The translations under genes were made by a program, and so were the position numbers. Shown in pieces: positions 34,919 to 46,084 of a stretch of 64,000 nucleotides of DNA. Position 1 is the stretch's first letter, and each line of letters opens with the position of its first letter. Origin of the DNA: Hibiscus mutabilis (taxonomy: Eukaryota > Streptophyta > Magnoliopsida > Malvales > Malvaceae); contig CM033712.1 in NCBI GenBank assembly GCA_019671005.1, positions 70,444,479 through 70,508,478 on the forward strand, written 5' to 3'. The notes below the pieces were generated by a model that saw only the letters and a program-made list of their open reading frames with translations, searched no databases and was not told the DNA's origin.

Positions 34919-36491
34919 ATGGAGGACAGTGAACCACAAGTACAAGCATACCATGTTGTACCAAAACCAGCCGACTGGCTCACTTCCTTGTTATCTCTTC
35001 AAGCTGATATCCTTTACAACTGTTTTATCACCCTTTCTTCCCCTTTCTTCACCCTCTTCTCGGTAGCCTTAGACTCCTACCACCGTGCCGAAGAGACGAC
35101 GGCCAGCATCGAAACGGCGGTTCAAAAGCTCCCTTCCAACATCACCCACGGCAGCTCCCTCTTGCTGAAGAGAGTTGGGTTGGGACTTCTTGGAGCTGCT
35201 CAAGTGTGCGTGCTGTTGCTCTTTTTGTTGGTCTTGGCTGCTTTGGTAGGATTCGGTCTGGTGCAAATCTGGGTGGAGGAGCCGGTTTTCGTTAGAGAAA
35301 AATTGTTCTTCGATTACACCGAGGTGAATCCTACGGCGGTGTTTCATTCCAGCGGTGGTGGAATCGATGGCGGCGGTTATAAGAAGAAGCAGATGGGTGT
35401 CCCAGTTGGGCATACCATCCATGTTTATTTGGTCCTTGTGATGCCCGATTCTGATTTCAACAGACATATTGGGATGTTTCAGGTATTCTGATTTTATTTC
35501 TTCGTTCTTCTATTCATGTTCGACAGTGATTTTAAAAAGAGTTCCTTTATACTAAGTATAAAATTTTGGAGATATGTTATCCTATAACAGCACGCAGGGA
35601 GAGACACGTGGTTTTATGCTAGGAGTCGGAACTTAATACTAAGAAAATTATATGGAAACTTAGAATTTTCTAAAATATACGGATAGATGTCTAAATAAAA
35701 GATAGATGTCTCTTAAACTCAGTAGATAATTTATGTTCACTGCTCAAATGTCTGTAATTTGTAAATATGAATTTGTCTATGTTTTCCTTCTCATTTATTT
35801 GTTTGATCAGTTGACTGCAGAATTGCTATCAATTAATGGAGATGTAATGGCCAAGTCTAGCCAGCCGGTCATGTTGCGCTTTAGAAGTCTACCGGTTCGA
35901 CTTGCACGGACATTTCTAATGGGTATACCTCTCTTGCTTGGAATTTCAAGTGAGACACAAAAGGTAAAGATTGAGATACTGAGGTATAAAGAAGGTCATC
36001 TCAGAAGTAAAGCTGTCAGGGTAACTTTGTCTCCGAGGGCCGGGACTTTGTCGCCTCCACAATTGTACGAAGCTGAGATAGTTATGAACTCGCAGTTGCC
36101 GTGGACGAAACAATTGGTCCACAATTGGAAGTGGACATTGTATGTATGGACGTCGCTCTACGTGTACATGTTGTTCCTCATCGTTCTGGTCGTCGGCTGC
36201 TTTCGACCGCTATTCTTTCCATTGGTGACATCAGGTTTCAATAACCGACACCAAAGAGATGCAAGGGTGGAGGAACCGGCAATCGGTGGCAGGAACAATC
36301 GTAGCGAGGTGTCTGATCTAATAAGGAAATGGCAGCAGAGCAGACGCAAGCGGAAGGCCGTGTTTCTGAACAAAGATTTCTCCGATGTTGCCGGATCATC
36401 AGCATCAAGCATGAGCCTAACCAGAGACGAGAAGAGCGCGGTTACTGAAGAAGATGTGGAAGATTCAGAATCAGTATGTTTAGGTGGTTGA
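34919..36491 (+). CDS. Seipin, lipid-droplet biogenesis protein
   Basis: Two exons, 34919-35482 and 35811-36491, with a GT..AG intron in phase 0, give 414 residues. A hydrophobic patch lies at about 32-52, a first membrane span at about 86-116, the lumenal seipin domain between, and a second span at about 296-320. The domain includes FFDYTEVNP, VPVGHTIHVYLVLVMPDSDF before the intron and ELLSINGDVMAKSSQPVMLR after it. Seipins sit in the endoplasmic reticulum at contacts with forming lipid droplets and organise triacylglycerol loading. The short N-terminal tail suggests the SEIPIN1-like plant type rather than the long-tailed SEIPIN2/3 type. The start MEDSEPQ was chosen because the 57 upstream in-frame codons (from 34748) have no domain. 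The C-terminal tail is polar and acidic. No break is seen. Confidence 0.92.
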
Positions 36492-37205
36492 ATGAAATAT
36501 TTAGCTGAAGAAATGCATCTTTACTGTACCATGTTATTTTCACCTGTATATGTTCGCTTTGTTTCAAGACGATAATAAATAAATTTAATTTCTCTTCTTG
36601 ATTCAGTATGAACAAATGCAGTTTTTTTTTTTTTTGCAATCAATTGTATGAAAATGTTTTTATATATGTGCGTACTGCGGAAGTTGATAATTATGCAGGG
36701 AGAGTAATGGCTGCTGACCAAAACGTTCTACAAAAACATGTTGCATTCCCTCATAGGTGAGGGAAGAGCCAGGACAATTTAAAAGTTTTATATTGATTTA
36801 CCAAAAAATAGAAAAAATGTGTTAAAATAATCTAAATTTAATTATTTAGTTACAGTAGGAGCTATAGTAGTAATTTCCTTCTCTCATTTAAAAGCTAAAA
36901 TGTGCTAAACTGTATTCGAGAGGTTAAGATATATTTAATTTTTTTAATAATTTAAAAGTGATTACAAGATAGTAATTAACCTTTTGACAATCTAAAGTGA
37001 ACATTATTCGTTTTTTTACTGAAATATTCTCATATCAAGAATTAAACACATATAAAATGCGAACAAGATGAATATTTTTAACGAATTGGTGGATCACAAA
37101 ATTTAATAACATTTTAAATACATGAAAAATTATTTTTTTTCTTTAAAATGAATCACTATTAAAAATCATAAAAATATCTAATAAATTTAGTCGCTTTAAA
37201 TCTAT
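36492..37205. other. 3' untranslated region of seipin and spacer
   Basis: AATAAATAAA at 36574-36583 may serve as the polyadenylation signal. A partial R1-like block (AAAGTGATTACAAGATAGTA, CTTTTGACAATCT) lies at about 36952-37000. The rest is AT-rich. Confidence 0.45.
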
Positions 37206-37213
37206 AATACATT

Positions 37214-37352
37214 CAATGACGGAAGTAGGACTTTAAGTTTAAAAATTTTAGGGGGGAAAATATGTTTTCAATAAAAAAAATACACATTTTTTATAAGAAT
37301 TTTAAATTTTTAAGGGACAATCGCCCCCTCCAGCCCACTCGGTCTATCCCTA
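37214..37352 (-). mobile_element. hAT-type MITE, copy 2 of 3
   Basis: A 139-base element related to 61487-61677 but in the opposite orientation. On the minus strand both share GGGGGC near the start, CTTAAAAATTT.AAATTCTTATA, TTTTTATTGAAAA.ATATTTT and CTAAAATTTT in the same order. It is flanked by AATACATT (37206-37213) and AATATATT (37353-37360), an 8-base duplication with one mismatch. Its ends, CAATGACGGA and TCTATCCCTA, are worn. Confidence 0.72.
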
Positions 37353-37360
37353 AATATATT

Positions 37361-38344
37361 ATTTTAAAAAATAATATAAGTATAACATGAATTTGAAAAC
37401 ACAAAGTTTTATATAAAATAATTAATTGACATACAAATATATATTTACAATATTTGAAATAATATAGTACTATAGTAGTATGTAAATGTAGTATGAGAAA
37501 TAATAAATACAACATCGATATATACACATGACAAATCGACTCAATTATAATAATTATTAATTTTTTGTGTTCTATTTAAGTATAAAATTGTTGGATAAGT
37601 GAAAATGAATAATTACTCAGAATTTTTAAAAGAAAAACTATTGTAACGATCAAATTCTCGATTAGGCTTAAAAGATGGGATTAATATTGTTTTGGGCCCA
37701 ACTTAATGTAACTGGGCTAGGAACCATCAAATTGGGCTTAAATGTATGGGCTAAAATTTTGTTTTGAGTTGTGATATAATTTCTTTTAATAGTCTAAAGG
37801 TGATTTAAAAGTAGTATTGTTCATTGATATTCTTACCCCTTTGACAATGCACACATATTGTGGTTGAACTTGAGTCTTCGAAGGTGAACATCCGCTTTTT
37901 ACTGGGACCATTTGTTGGGTTCGAGTGTGATATCAGTATTATAGAATTTCTTTTGAATAGTTTAAAGGTGTTAGAAGGTAGTATTGTTTATTGATTTTTT
38001 ATATTAGTTTTAAATTTTGCATTTAATTTTACAAAGTAATTTTATTTATGTTATTTATATATTATTTAGTTAAATTTTAAAATCGTTTATATATATTAGA
38101 TTAATTTTTAAGTAAATAAAAATAATTAATAAATTAATACAATATTTTTTAATAGTATTTATACAATATTTTAAAATTATCTATGTTTAAGTATAAAATA
38201 TTTATTTATATATTATAAAATATTTATATTAAAGGAAATCTTAAATTAAATAAAAAATTCAACTCAATTCACATAATGGTAATTTCAAATTTGTAAATTA
38301 TAAATTATCTAAATATTATATTTAGATATTTTTGATTTGGCATA
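37361..38344. repeat. Spacer with R1 repeat copies
   Basis: One good copy of R1 lies at about 37775-37925 (+), with AATAGTCTAAAGGTGATTTA, CCTTTGACAATGCACACA, GAACTTGAGTCTTCGAAGG and CATTTGTTGGGTTCGAG. A partial second copy starts at about 37950 (GAATAGTTTAAAGGTG). The rest to 38344 is extremely A/T-rich. Confidence 0.5.
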
Positions 38345-38365
38345 AAGTAAAAAACTATCCTAATT

Positions 38366-38768
38366 TTTATTGAATAGTCATTTTGTTCCGTATTTTTTTT
38401 TGAAATAATTCAACCTTAAACGTTTCGTTTTAGGTCAAAATGACCCCTCTGAAGATGCAATTGTTAGAAAAACAACGGTAAACAGTTTGAAAATGACTTG
38501 ACCGAATGATAAGTTAGCATAAAAAATATTTAAGATAATTTTATAAAATTATTTTTTAACTGATGTAACGTTTTTTAAGTCAACACATTTGTTTATATGA
38601 TATTGTCGTGTCAGCATGCACTGACATATAAGTTTGTCACATCATTTTAAGTTATTTACTGTCAGTTGACTAACAATTTTTATCCGCAGATGAATTATTT
38701 TGACTCAAATAAAACGTTTGAAGATTGAATTGCTCCAAAAAAATAAAAATTAAAATGATTATTTACCG
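38366..38768. mobile_element. Inverted-repeat element, Mutator-like MITE
   Basis: The left arm at about 38366-38458 and the right arm at about 38690-38768 are complementary. Matched words include AATAGTCATTTT / AATAATCATTTT, AATTCAACCTTAAACGTTT / AATTCAATCTTCAAACGTTT and GGTCAAAATGA / AGTCAAAATAA. The centre holds GTCGTGTCAGCATGCACTGA. The style, with long inverted ends reading like TAGTCATTTTG and a central CGTGTCAGC, fits non-autonomous Mutator-like elements. No target duplication was checked successfully. Confidence 0.55.
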
Positions 38769-39074
38769 ATGATAGATGTACATCAAATACATCCCTTATA
38801 TGGACTCCAATTTTAATATTTATCTTAAGGATATTATTATAATAATATTTAATCATAAAAACCGGACCAGTTAAACAGGTCGATTTTCTGGGTTATATTG
38901 GTGACTGCTCTCCCTATACAGATGGATTTTTGGGCTTGCGATAAGGTTGTTTAATTAAGATAGAAACAGAAGTGATTATTCGACAGCAAGAGTAGAGAGA
39001 AGAGGCAACTGCTGTCTTTCCCTACCGATCTCCCGTTCCCAGTCTGCCTATACCTTCATCCTTATATATCAAAG

Positions 39075-39310
39075 GTTACCCTTTTTATTGTTTTCACTTT
39101 TTTGTTATAAGAAATTCGAGAGTGTGTTTCCATTGGAAAATCAGTTTCTATAATTGATCCAAATTAATTGTTTCCTTAAATTTGAAAAATGGAAAAAGGG
39201 GGTGCAAATTGGGTTTTTTTTCGGTGATTGAATCTGTGCTTCGGTGAAACAATTTCATGGGGTCTTTTTTTTGGGTGAAATTGATAAGACTTAGAATTTC
39301 TTTTTTCCAG
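39075..39310 (+). other. Probable 5' leader intron of the MOZART1 gene
   Basis: A donor-like AAAG|GTTACC at 39074/39075 and the acceptor TTTTTTCCAG at 39301-39310 bracket an AT-rich stretch ten bases before the start codon. The upstream pyrimidine-rich stretch (about 38990-39074) would be exon 1. This is inferred from the splice signals only. Confidence 0.45.
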
Positions 39311-39319
39311 GCTCTCAAT

Positions 39320-39538
39320 ATGGAAGAGGCTGCAAAGACTGCGAAAGAATCCCTGGACCTGGCATTTCACATTTCAAACATTCTTGGTACTGGTCTTGAT
39401 CGGCATACTCTCTCGGTTCTCATTGCACTTTGTGAGATGGGTTTGAACCCTGATGCATTGGCCGCCGTTGTTAAGGAACTCCAGACGGAGCCCTGTCCCT
39501 TGCCCCCAACACCAACTGTACCATCACCAGTTCCTTAA
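39320..39538 (+). CDS. MOZART1 / GIP1, gamma-tubulin complex subunit
   Basis: A single coding exon of 72 residues, the usual size for this family. MEEAAKTAKESLDLAFHISN is followed by ILGTGLDRHTLSVLIALCEM and GLNPDALAAVVKEL, the two conserved helical blocks. The tail is Pro-rich (PLPPTPTVPSPVP). MOZART1 binds the N-terminus of GCP3 and recruits and activates gamma-tubulin complexes at microtubule nucleation sites; in plants it also acts at the nuclear envelope. An upstream in-frame ATG at 39257 would add 21 residues, but it falls in the probable leader intron, so 39320 is preferred. Intact. Confidence 0.93.
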   Translation: MEEAAKTAKESLDLAFHISNILGTGLDRHTLSVLIALCEMGLNPDALAAVVKELQTEPCPLPPTPTVPSPVP

Positions 39539-41114
39539 ACAGGTTTGTAGTTCCTCCTGGTTGTTTTTAAGAATGGTCTGGGAGAATTTAAGGTGGTTTT
39601 GACTTCTATTCTCTTATGTCTTGTTTTTATGTAAGGGAGGTTTAACCGTTAAAAGGAAAATGGGGTTGGTACATGTAATATTTTTAGTCTTTCACTGTGC
39701 TCAATGTTCTCCAGCATTAAGACATATAAAAGGCTATGTTTAATATAAGCTTCGGTAATACCTCTTCTTGTATTTTATTCTGATATATAGTAATAGCCCA
39801 TCTGTCTACGAGTTTAGCCTTGGCTAGTTCATTAAGTTCCTTCTTTTATTCTGTGACATCCTTGTAGTAGTTACACTTTACATCCAATATGTACATGTAC
39901 AAAGATGCATTTCTACAAAGGTGATATCATTGTGATGGATGCTCTCTCCCATTTACTGAATAGCATCTTTGAGGACGTGTTTTTACTCCTTTTCTTATGG
40001 ATATGTTATGAGTTTGAAAGCAACAAAAATAAACTATCAGCATGATTTGTTTGTGGCATTTTTGGAGTGTTTTTTCATTGGGATGAGGCCTTTTTACATG
40101 CTACGGGATTAAAGAATTCTATAGTTTTTTGCTTTCCTCACTTTTTTATGATTATGAAGCCATATGGTATTTCTGATGACCTTTTTCCTGGGATCATGGT
40201 GTTCAAGTCTAAGCATTGGTATATATGTTGTTCAACTAATGGGGAGAAAGTCCATGGTAAATTCTAATGTCATGTGGTTGATCTGCGCAATGCATGTTCA
40301 GAAGCTCAATGGTTAGTCAATGTCTAAATGGAAATTGTTAACTTGTTTTTATAAAGAAACAAAAGAAAATGAAAAACGAAATGTTGAGGAATGAGACTGT
40401 AGTTACTGGACTGATGCTATAAGAGAATGGAAGAGAGTGAGTGTGATAGACTACTATAGATGTCTGATATTATTAATAATTGCTTTATATACTATAAAAG
40501 CATGTTAATGATGCTACACCAAACCAAGCTTTAGTATTACCATCTGTGAACATGGTTGTAAGAAATATATAGGTGACTGAGCGAGGTTCATGTAGTTTGT
40601 TATGTTTTGGGATAATTTCTGGATAAATATCATCTTAATGCACATACAGTGGTAGTATGTACACCTTCAGTATGGCTCGAATCATATGTAGGACGGACTG
40701 ACGGAGGTAGTTTATGAAAATTTATGCTGTTTCATCATTGCGGTGGGCTTCCATGAGAAAGCAGTCCTTCTGTTGCCAACTATGACTGCTCAACCATGAA
40801 TCAGAATAGTACGTGCTTAATAGTTCTAGGTGCAGATGCATCACTATCTTGTGACCTATGTTGAGTCATCGAAGATTCTTCATATTTTTGAACTTTAATG
40901 TGAATAAGTCCTGCTTGTAAATGTTATCGAACAAACGGTTTTCATAGGTTCGGTTCTCCTATTTGTAGTTCTATTAGAATATGATCCGCTGACATTAGTA
41001 TCTCTTTTTTTTTATGAATTTTTTTATATAATATTTTTGAATCATTTGCAGGCAACAGCCAATATATTTGAATTAATCTGTGCGAAATATAATTTTTTTT
41101 TTATCAATGATGCA
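39539..41114. other. 3' untranslated region of MOZART1 and spacer
   Basis: The stretch is less A/T-rich than other spacers. The first 200-300 bases are probably the MOZART1 3' untranslated region. Short open frames (for example 40067-40267) match no family. No repeats or RNA genes were recognised. Confidence 0.45.
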
Positions 41115-41345
41115 ATGCAAGTGGATTTAGACAAAGCATGTGACCGATTCTATTGGAACTGAGAATTTGTTTGAGCTTAATTTGTGTTATTATGAATTGT
41201 GCCGCTACTAGCTCTATAGAAATATAGTTAAATCGCTTGTAGCCTGATGAATTTAGGCCAATAAAAGGGATTCCTCAAGGGGACCCTTATCCCCATATTT
41301 ATTTGTTCTCTGAATGGAGCGACTCCATCAACATTGTGAAAGCTA
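41115..41345 (+). pseudogene. LINE reverse transcriptase fragment
   Basis: VDLDKACDRFYWN (41121-41159) is the first catalytic block of an L1-type reverse transcriptase. GIPQGDP (about 41270) is followed after a one-base shift by PLSPYLFVL and MERLHQHC, the next conserved block. Only about 75 codons remain, with stops and frameshifts. The second catalytic block is absent, so this is an old fragment. It is unrelated in position to the LINE pieces at 59220 and 63836. Confidence 0.8.
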
Positions 41346-42230
41346 TGGATAATGATGATTGACACTCGGTTAGATTGGTACATGAAGATGGCCAACTAAA
41401 GAGGCGGCGAAAAGGGGACAAGCAAAGAGACATGTAGGAGTTGGCAGAGGTGATGTTCGGGGACAAAGTTACAGTATTACTGAGAGGTGCTCTCCCAAAG
41501 TTTATCTCACCTTTAATCTATATAATAAATTTTAAAAAATTATGATATAATTATAAAAGTAGTTATAGTTTCTCTTTTTTTAAGCTGTGATTATAGCTTC
41601 GTCCCTATAACAAAGTACCTCTAAACTAAATTTGCCATTAACCACAGCTATAATATCCACATAATCACACAAGGGCAGTGACACATATTGTCATGTAGTA
41701 TCAGGATGCACTCCTTATAAACGTACTTGATATCATATAGAGTCGGATGCTATCAGATGAAACATGCGTTAAAAGCATACAAGGACATAAAATAGAAGGG
41801 ACGAAGTTCAAATAAATTAATAATCAAGGGTCTATTGTCCCTTAATGGTCATGTTTTTTATTTTTTTTACTTCAAAATCTTATTTGGATCTCAGATTTTA
41901 AATTTTCAAATGTGGCTAACACAGCAAGATAATATTGGTTTGAGTATCACTATAGTGAAATTTAATTTTTTTTAACAATATACTTCCATAATTTAAGAAA
42001 AAATCACAATCAATAAACCGTGAAAAATCCAAATTGGTGTCGTCTTGCTACGTGGATTGCTTCTGAAAAACTCAATTTTGAGCTCCATAAGAATCATGAT
42101 CATCGATTTGGTGTAGGCTATATATGTTCCATGATTTTCCAGTTGTAGGAGTGAACCCATAAACCTTGTTTCGCCACGGCAATATTCAATCTATTGAAAT
42201 ATATATGTTCCCAATTCATAATATCGGTTG
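41346..42230. other. Unassigned spacer
   Basis: 41370-41470 is unusually G-rich (GGCGGCGAAAAGGGGACAAG) but has no readable domain. It may be more of the LINE or a separate repeat. The rest is AT-rich with no feature. Confidence 0.35.
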
Positions 42231-43266
42231 GGAGGCTCATTCGATCAACCGAGTAGCCAAGAGGGGATGAATTGGTGTTAAGGTGATAGCGGTGGAAGCA
42301 ATGAAATTTAAAAATGAGACACAGAGATTTATAGTGGTTTAAGCTTCTAATCAAGCTCTACATCCACTACTTTAGCTTCCCACTAAGGATTTTTCCCAAA
42401 TTCACTATGAATGTCTTCCCATTTTCTAGGCTCAAGAGGAAACCTTTACAATACAAGACTTATACCCCAAAGTCTTGTTAAACCCTCTCTTACAAAGAGA
42501 ATAAATAAAGAGTAAATTAGAAAAATCTTACAAGGTGCAATGTTTGCATAAATAAGCTCACTCACCCAAAACCTAACACTTAAGCATATATGAAAATTAA
42601 GCTCACAAGCGTGTTATACAAAGAAAATTGACAATTAAGTACAAAAACACTTTCTCTTAATCATAAAATGTTGGCTTGTTGTTTCTTGTTGTTCTATGGC
42701 TGCTTGATTGAGTTTTTTAAACCCTCTAAGGAGTTTGTGGTCGTTACTAGCCGTAGGGGTTGGTTTGGAGCTGTTGGAGCCTTTATTTCCCGCAACAAAT
42801 ATAGTTCTGGACTCCTCCGTATCGATATAGGTCCCCGCGTATTGATTGATATCAATACGCAAGGACCTGTATCGATACCTGTTTTTCAGAAAAATAGTCG
42901 TTGGAGCATTTATAACACAGGGGTATCAGCACGCTATAGAAGTGTATCAGTACACACCCTCCCGTATAGATTCGGTTTAAGCCGTATTGGTACAAATATT
43001 GGCTACTGGAATTTCTAAAACATTGGGGACAAAGGGTCGTATCGGTACGGGCTTGACCTGTTGGGTCACGTTGGTACACCCCATGGCGCAGCAAAAAATT
43101 ATCCGGCAATCACCACCAAAGATCCATGTACGAGAAACAAATCGAGGTGAATAAGGGTGAAGAATTACCTCTTTAAAATTTGGAATTCTGAATTTGGAGA
43201 AGATGGACATCCAATCACGATTCTATGATGTCGATTCTCAAGCTGTAACGATAACGCTCCAACCTC
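42231..43266. repeat. Unassigned repetitive block with GTATCGATAC-like motifs
   Basis: 42250-42660 reads like the leader of a plant LTR element (AAGAGGGGATGAATTGGTG, then a long A/T part), but no LTR pair was found. From 42819 to 43080 a palindrome-like word recurs eight times: GTATCGATA at 42819, GATATCAATAC at 42848, GTATCGATAC at 42869, GTATCAGCAC at 42923, GTATCAGTAC at 42943, GTATTGGTAC at 42984, GTATCGGTAC at 43039 and TTGGTACACC at 43071. The frames 42668-43018 (+) and 42852-43109 (-) cover it but resemble no protein family. Confidence 0.45.
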
Positions 43267-43284
43267 TATGTAGTTCACCCAGTT

Positions 43285-43365
43285 GAAACGAGCATATAAA
43301 ATTCTCTAAACTATTTAGAGGGGAATGAGCATATAAAAACTCTCTAAACTATTTAGAAGGTTTCC
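43285..43365. repeat. Short tandem duplication, about 35 bases
   Basis: GAGCATATAAAA, then CTCTAAACTATTTAGA, occurs twice in a row (about 43290 and 43326). The core TCTAAACTATTTAGA is nearly palindromic. Confidence 0.7.
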
Positions 43366-43429
43366 CAAAAAAAAACATTAATGACTGCTAGATCTTTCAT
43401 GCCTTTATATAGCCCTTAAAATCCTAATT

Positions 43430-43750
43430 CAACTCATATTAAGATTTCAATATATATATATATATATTAAATATATATAATCCCAATTCAACTTAATTAG
43501 AATTTTAATATATATATATAATCCCAATTCAACTTAATTAGAATTTTAATATATATATATATATAATCATAATTCAACTTAACTAGGATTTTAATATTTA
43601 TATATTAAATATATATAATCTCAATTCAACTTAATTAGGATTTTAATATATATATATATATACACATATATATATATATATATTAAATATATATAATCAC
43701 ATTTTAACTTAATTAGGATTTCAATATATATATTGATTTAAATCGAATTG
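43430..43750. repeat. AT-rich tandem array with microsatellite cores
   Basis: About five to six units of 55-65 bases. Each contains CAATTCAACTTAATTAGGAT, then TTTAATATATATATATA and AATATATATAATC. Units differ mainly in the number of TA repeats. It is non-coding and probably unstable in length. Confidence 0.8.
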
Positions 43751-44540
43751 TATTATTTATATATATTAAAAGAGTCATAATTACAATAATTATTTTTCTT
43801 TAATATTTATCCAATAGTTAAATTATATACATCAAATATATATTAATTTAACTAAATTCGTGTACAACAAATTTGTACATATATAATTCGTTTAATGTAT
43901 GCTCATTTCAACTGTGGGTGTGACCTTGTAGGTTCATGTAACGTTAGTAGTAAATATTAGAACATTTCTAATATTACAAACAATGAGTGACATCTAGTAA
44001 TATGTTATTGTCACCTAAGTTACAAGAAATCATGATTCGACATAACCTCTTCGTGATTAACTATTTTCATGTATTACATCATCTTGTCCTTATATCTAGA
44101 TTGGACACAAGTCATGGAATAGTAACACTTGTATAGTCCATCTAATATTTCTTGATATCTTGAGTAGACTATTATAAACGAATAACTATGATATCTCATA
44201 TCAACTTATTCGAGCATGGCCATGCATTTCTAGTCTCACTCAATCAATCAAGTGGCCTATGATATTACTCCTATTTTGAAGGAGGGACAAATCCTATCTT
44301 GATTAACCATATCCCACTACATAGATTGTGACATATCCAATAGCAGTCTTTATAGTGAGTCAGTTACGACACACGTTTGACTGTATCCAAATATGTCACT
44401 CATGATGTTGAAAGAATGATGATCTCAAGTCTAAGGATCATACATGTAGTTATCACTGTGAACATTGTTGTGACTGTCGCATAATAATCTAAGAAACATG
44501 CTCATAGCGGGTCAGTCCAGTATGTCGTTCTCTAACACAT
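43751..44540. other. Spacer, possibly part of a decayed LTR element
   Basis: The stretch 44200-44530 has a balanced base composition and reads like LTR or leader DNA of a large retroelement (CACTCATGATGTTGAAAGAA, GGGTCAGTCCAGTATG). No second copy occurs in the window, and no coding region is readable. Confidence 0.3.
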
Positions 44541-45950
44541 ACTTTTGTATTGATTTTGACATCTCCATATCAATACACAATCAACAAGTAATATAGCAGT
44601 AAGTTGAGTATCGAATCCACAAGGATTGACCAAGAATTTGACTGCTTCAATTATTACTTGTCTAGGAAAAATGTTAGATTGATTTTGAAGTGGTTTTAGA
44701 AAGTGATTTAAAGAAATGGAAAGAAAGTAAAACAGCGTTGGCAAGATGAGTTTTCAAATGATTGATGAGTGTTAGCAAGGGATGCCTGGTTTTTACGCTA
44801 TTAATGCCAGCCTTAATAATGTTCTGCCTTGGAATTATTGTCAAGCAAATTTAAAGATGGCATTGCCTTTGTCGATGGCAATGCCCAAAATTAACCATGT
44901 TAAACCCCTATATACCTATAGTGAAGTTTTTCATTAATTAATTTGATTAGGTTCCAATCTATACTCCTAAGGGGTAGATTCACTTCAGAAGTAAGCTCGT
45001 CTATTTGAAAATCTTCTTTCGAAGCTTCCCCCTTTAGTACCCGGCAACAATCATTGCCCCTCAAGTCTGTTAATATATTAAGGTGCAATAAAAAAACAAT
45101 GCCAGTGATCGCTTGACAAATAATTTAATAAAAATTGAAGAACATGTCAGATAAGGAAACAATGCCAACTAAACATAAAACCAGCGTTAAACGCAAACAT
45201 CCCCCACCAATTGTAAAAGTTTAGTTCATGGTGAGGGTATCCATTCAAAAACCTTCATCGAATCTTAACATCATCATCATTAAAAATAACTAAAACAAAG
45301 AGAATGAGCTAGAAAGGGGTCCGTCGATGTAGCCTTTCAATGGCTCCAAGCTCTCGGTCAAGCTGGTCGAACCACATCGCTCCTTGGTGCAGCCTTTCTT
45401 TCAATCCGATCGTCCAATCGTTCTTCTTGGATCAATGATCGATCCTCTTTATATAGGCAAGCACGGGATGCCTAGGATAAGCCTTGAAATTTGAATTTTG
45501 AATGCGCAAGGGATAAGGGATGTGATCATCTTATCCAAAATTTGAATCATAGGGCTGATTTGTACAAGGTCCAACAGCTACCTGGTCGGGCATTAGACAC
45601 CTCTTTTATACCAACCGAGCTTTGGCAATTTCTGGTCCATCGCTGCCAACAACAACTCAGGATTCTCTCTAGCATTCATTCCTTCTACTCTGCTCTGCCA
45701 AGCCTGTCTTGCTGCCAAGCCTGTAATAATGCCAACAAAGCAACCTTTCACACTAGCATAAACACCACTCCAAACTCCTTATGCAAATGCATGAATTTAA
45801 CATCTAAATGCAACTAAATGTACTCAAAGGCAAACAAAGACATTGTAACATAAGCATAAAAATAAGTATTTTTAAGGAGTTAACATTAATCATTCACATG
45901 TGGACTACTATCAAGGACGGAGCGCTTTATTAGGCGGGAGAGGATTATAT
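44541..45950. other. Unassigned repeat-like block
   Basis: GAGTATCGAATCCACAAGGA (about 44608) is a phrase common at the start of large non-autonomous plant LTR elements. Downstream frames (44532-44744 -, 44900-45088 -, 45491-45817 +) resemble no proteins. No LTR pair was found, so the class is not assigned. Confidence 0.35.
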
Positions 45951-45954
45951 ATAT

Positions 45955-46084
45955 ATAATGGATTAATTATGAATTTATCCTCCACTTTCAAACATTTATA
46001 TTCCCCTCCAACCCCAAACTTTGGCTCTATTCCTGACTATTACATCAACATGTTAAAAGCCACGTCAGTACATTAATGGTCAAA
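45955..46084. mobile_element. Mutator-like element remnant, left part (continues at 58304)
   Basis: ATTTATCCTCCACTTTCAAA, CCCTCCAACCCCAAACTTTG and GCCACGTCAGTACATTAATG are phrases typical of the ends of non-autonomous Mutator-like elements. The sequence is cut at TCAAA (46080-46084) by the chromovirus and resumes after the second TCAAA at 58304. Confidence 0.45.

Noticed and set aside
35069..35467. 132-codon minus-strand frame
   Set aside because: Antisense shadow of seipin exon 1; no family resemblance, while the sense strand encodes a clear membrane protein.
35733..35810. Seipin exon 2 frame extended upstream to an ATG
   Set aside because: It reads through the intron; the acceptor TTTGATCAG at 35802-35810 joins in phase with exon 1.
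42668..43109. 116- and 85-codon frames on opposite strands
   Set aside because: They overlap the palindromic-motif block, which keeps both strands open; no domain recognised.
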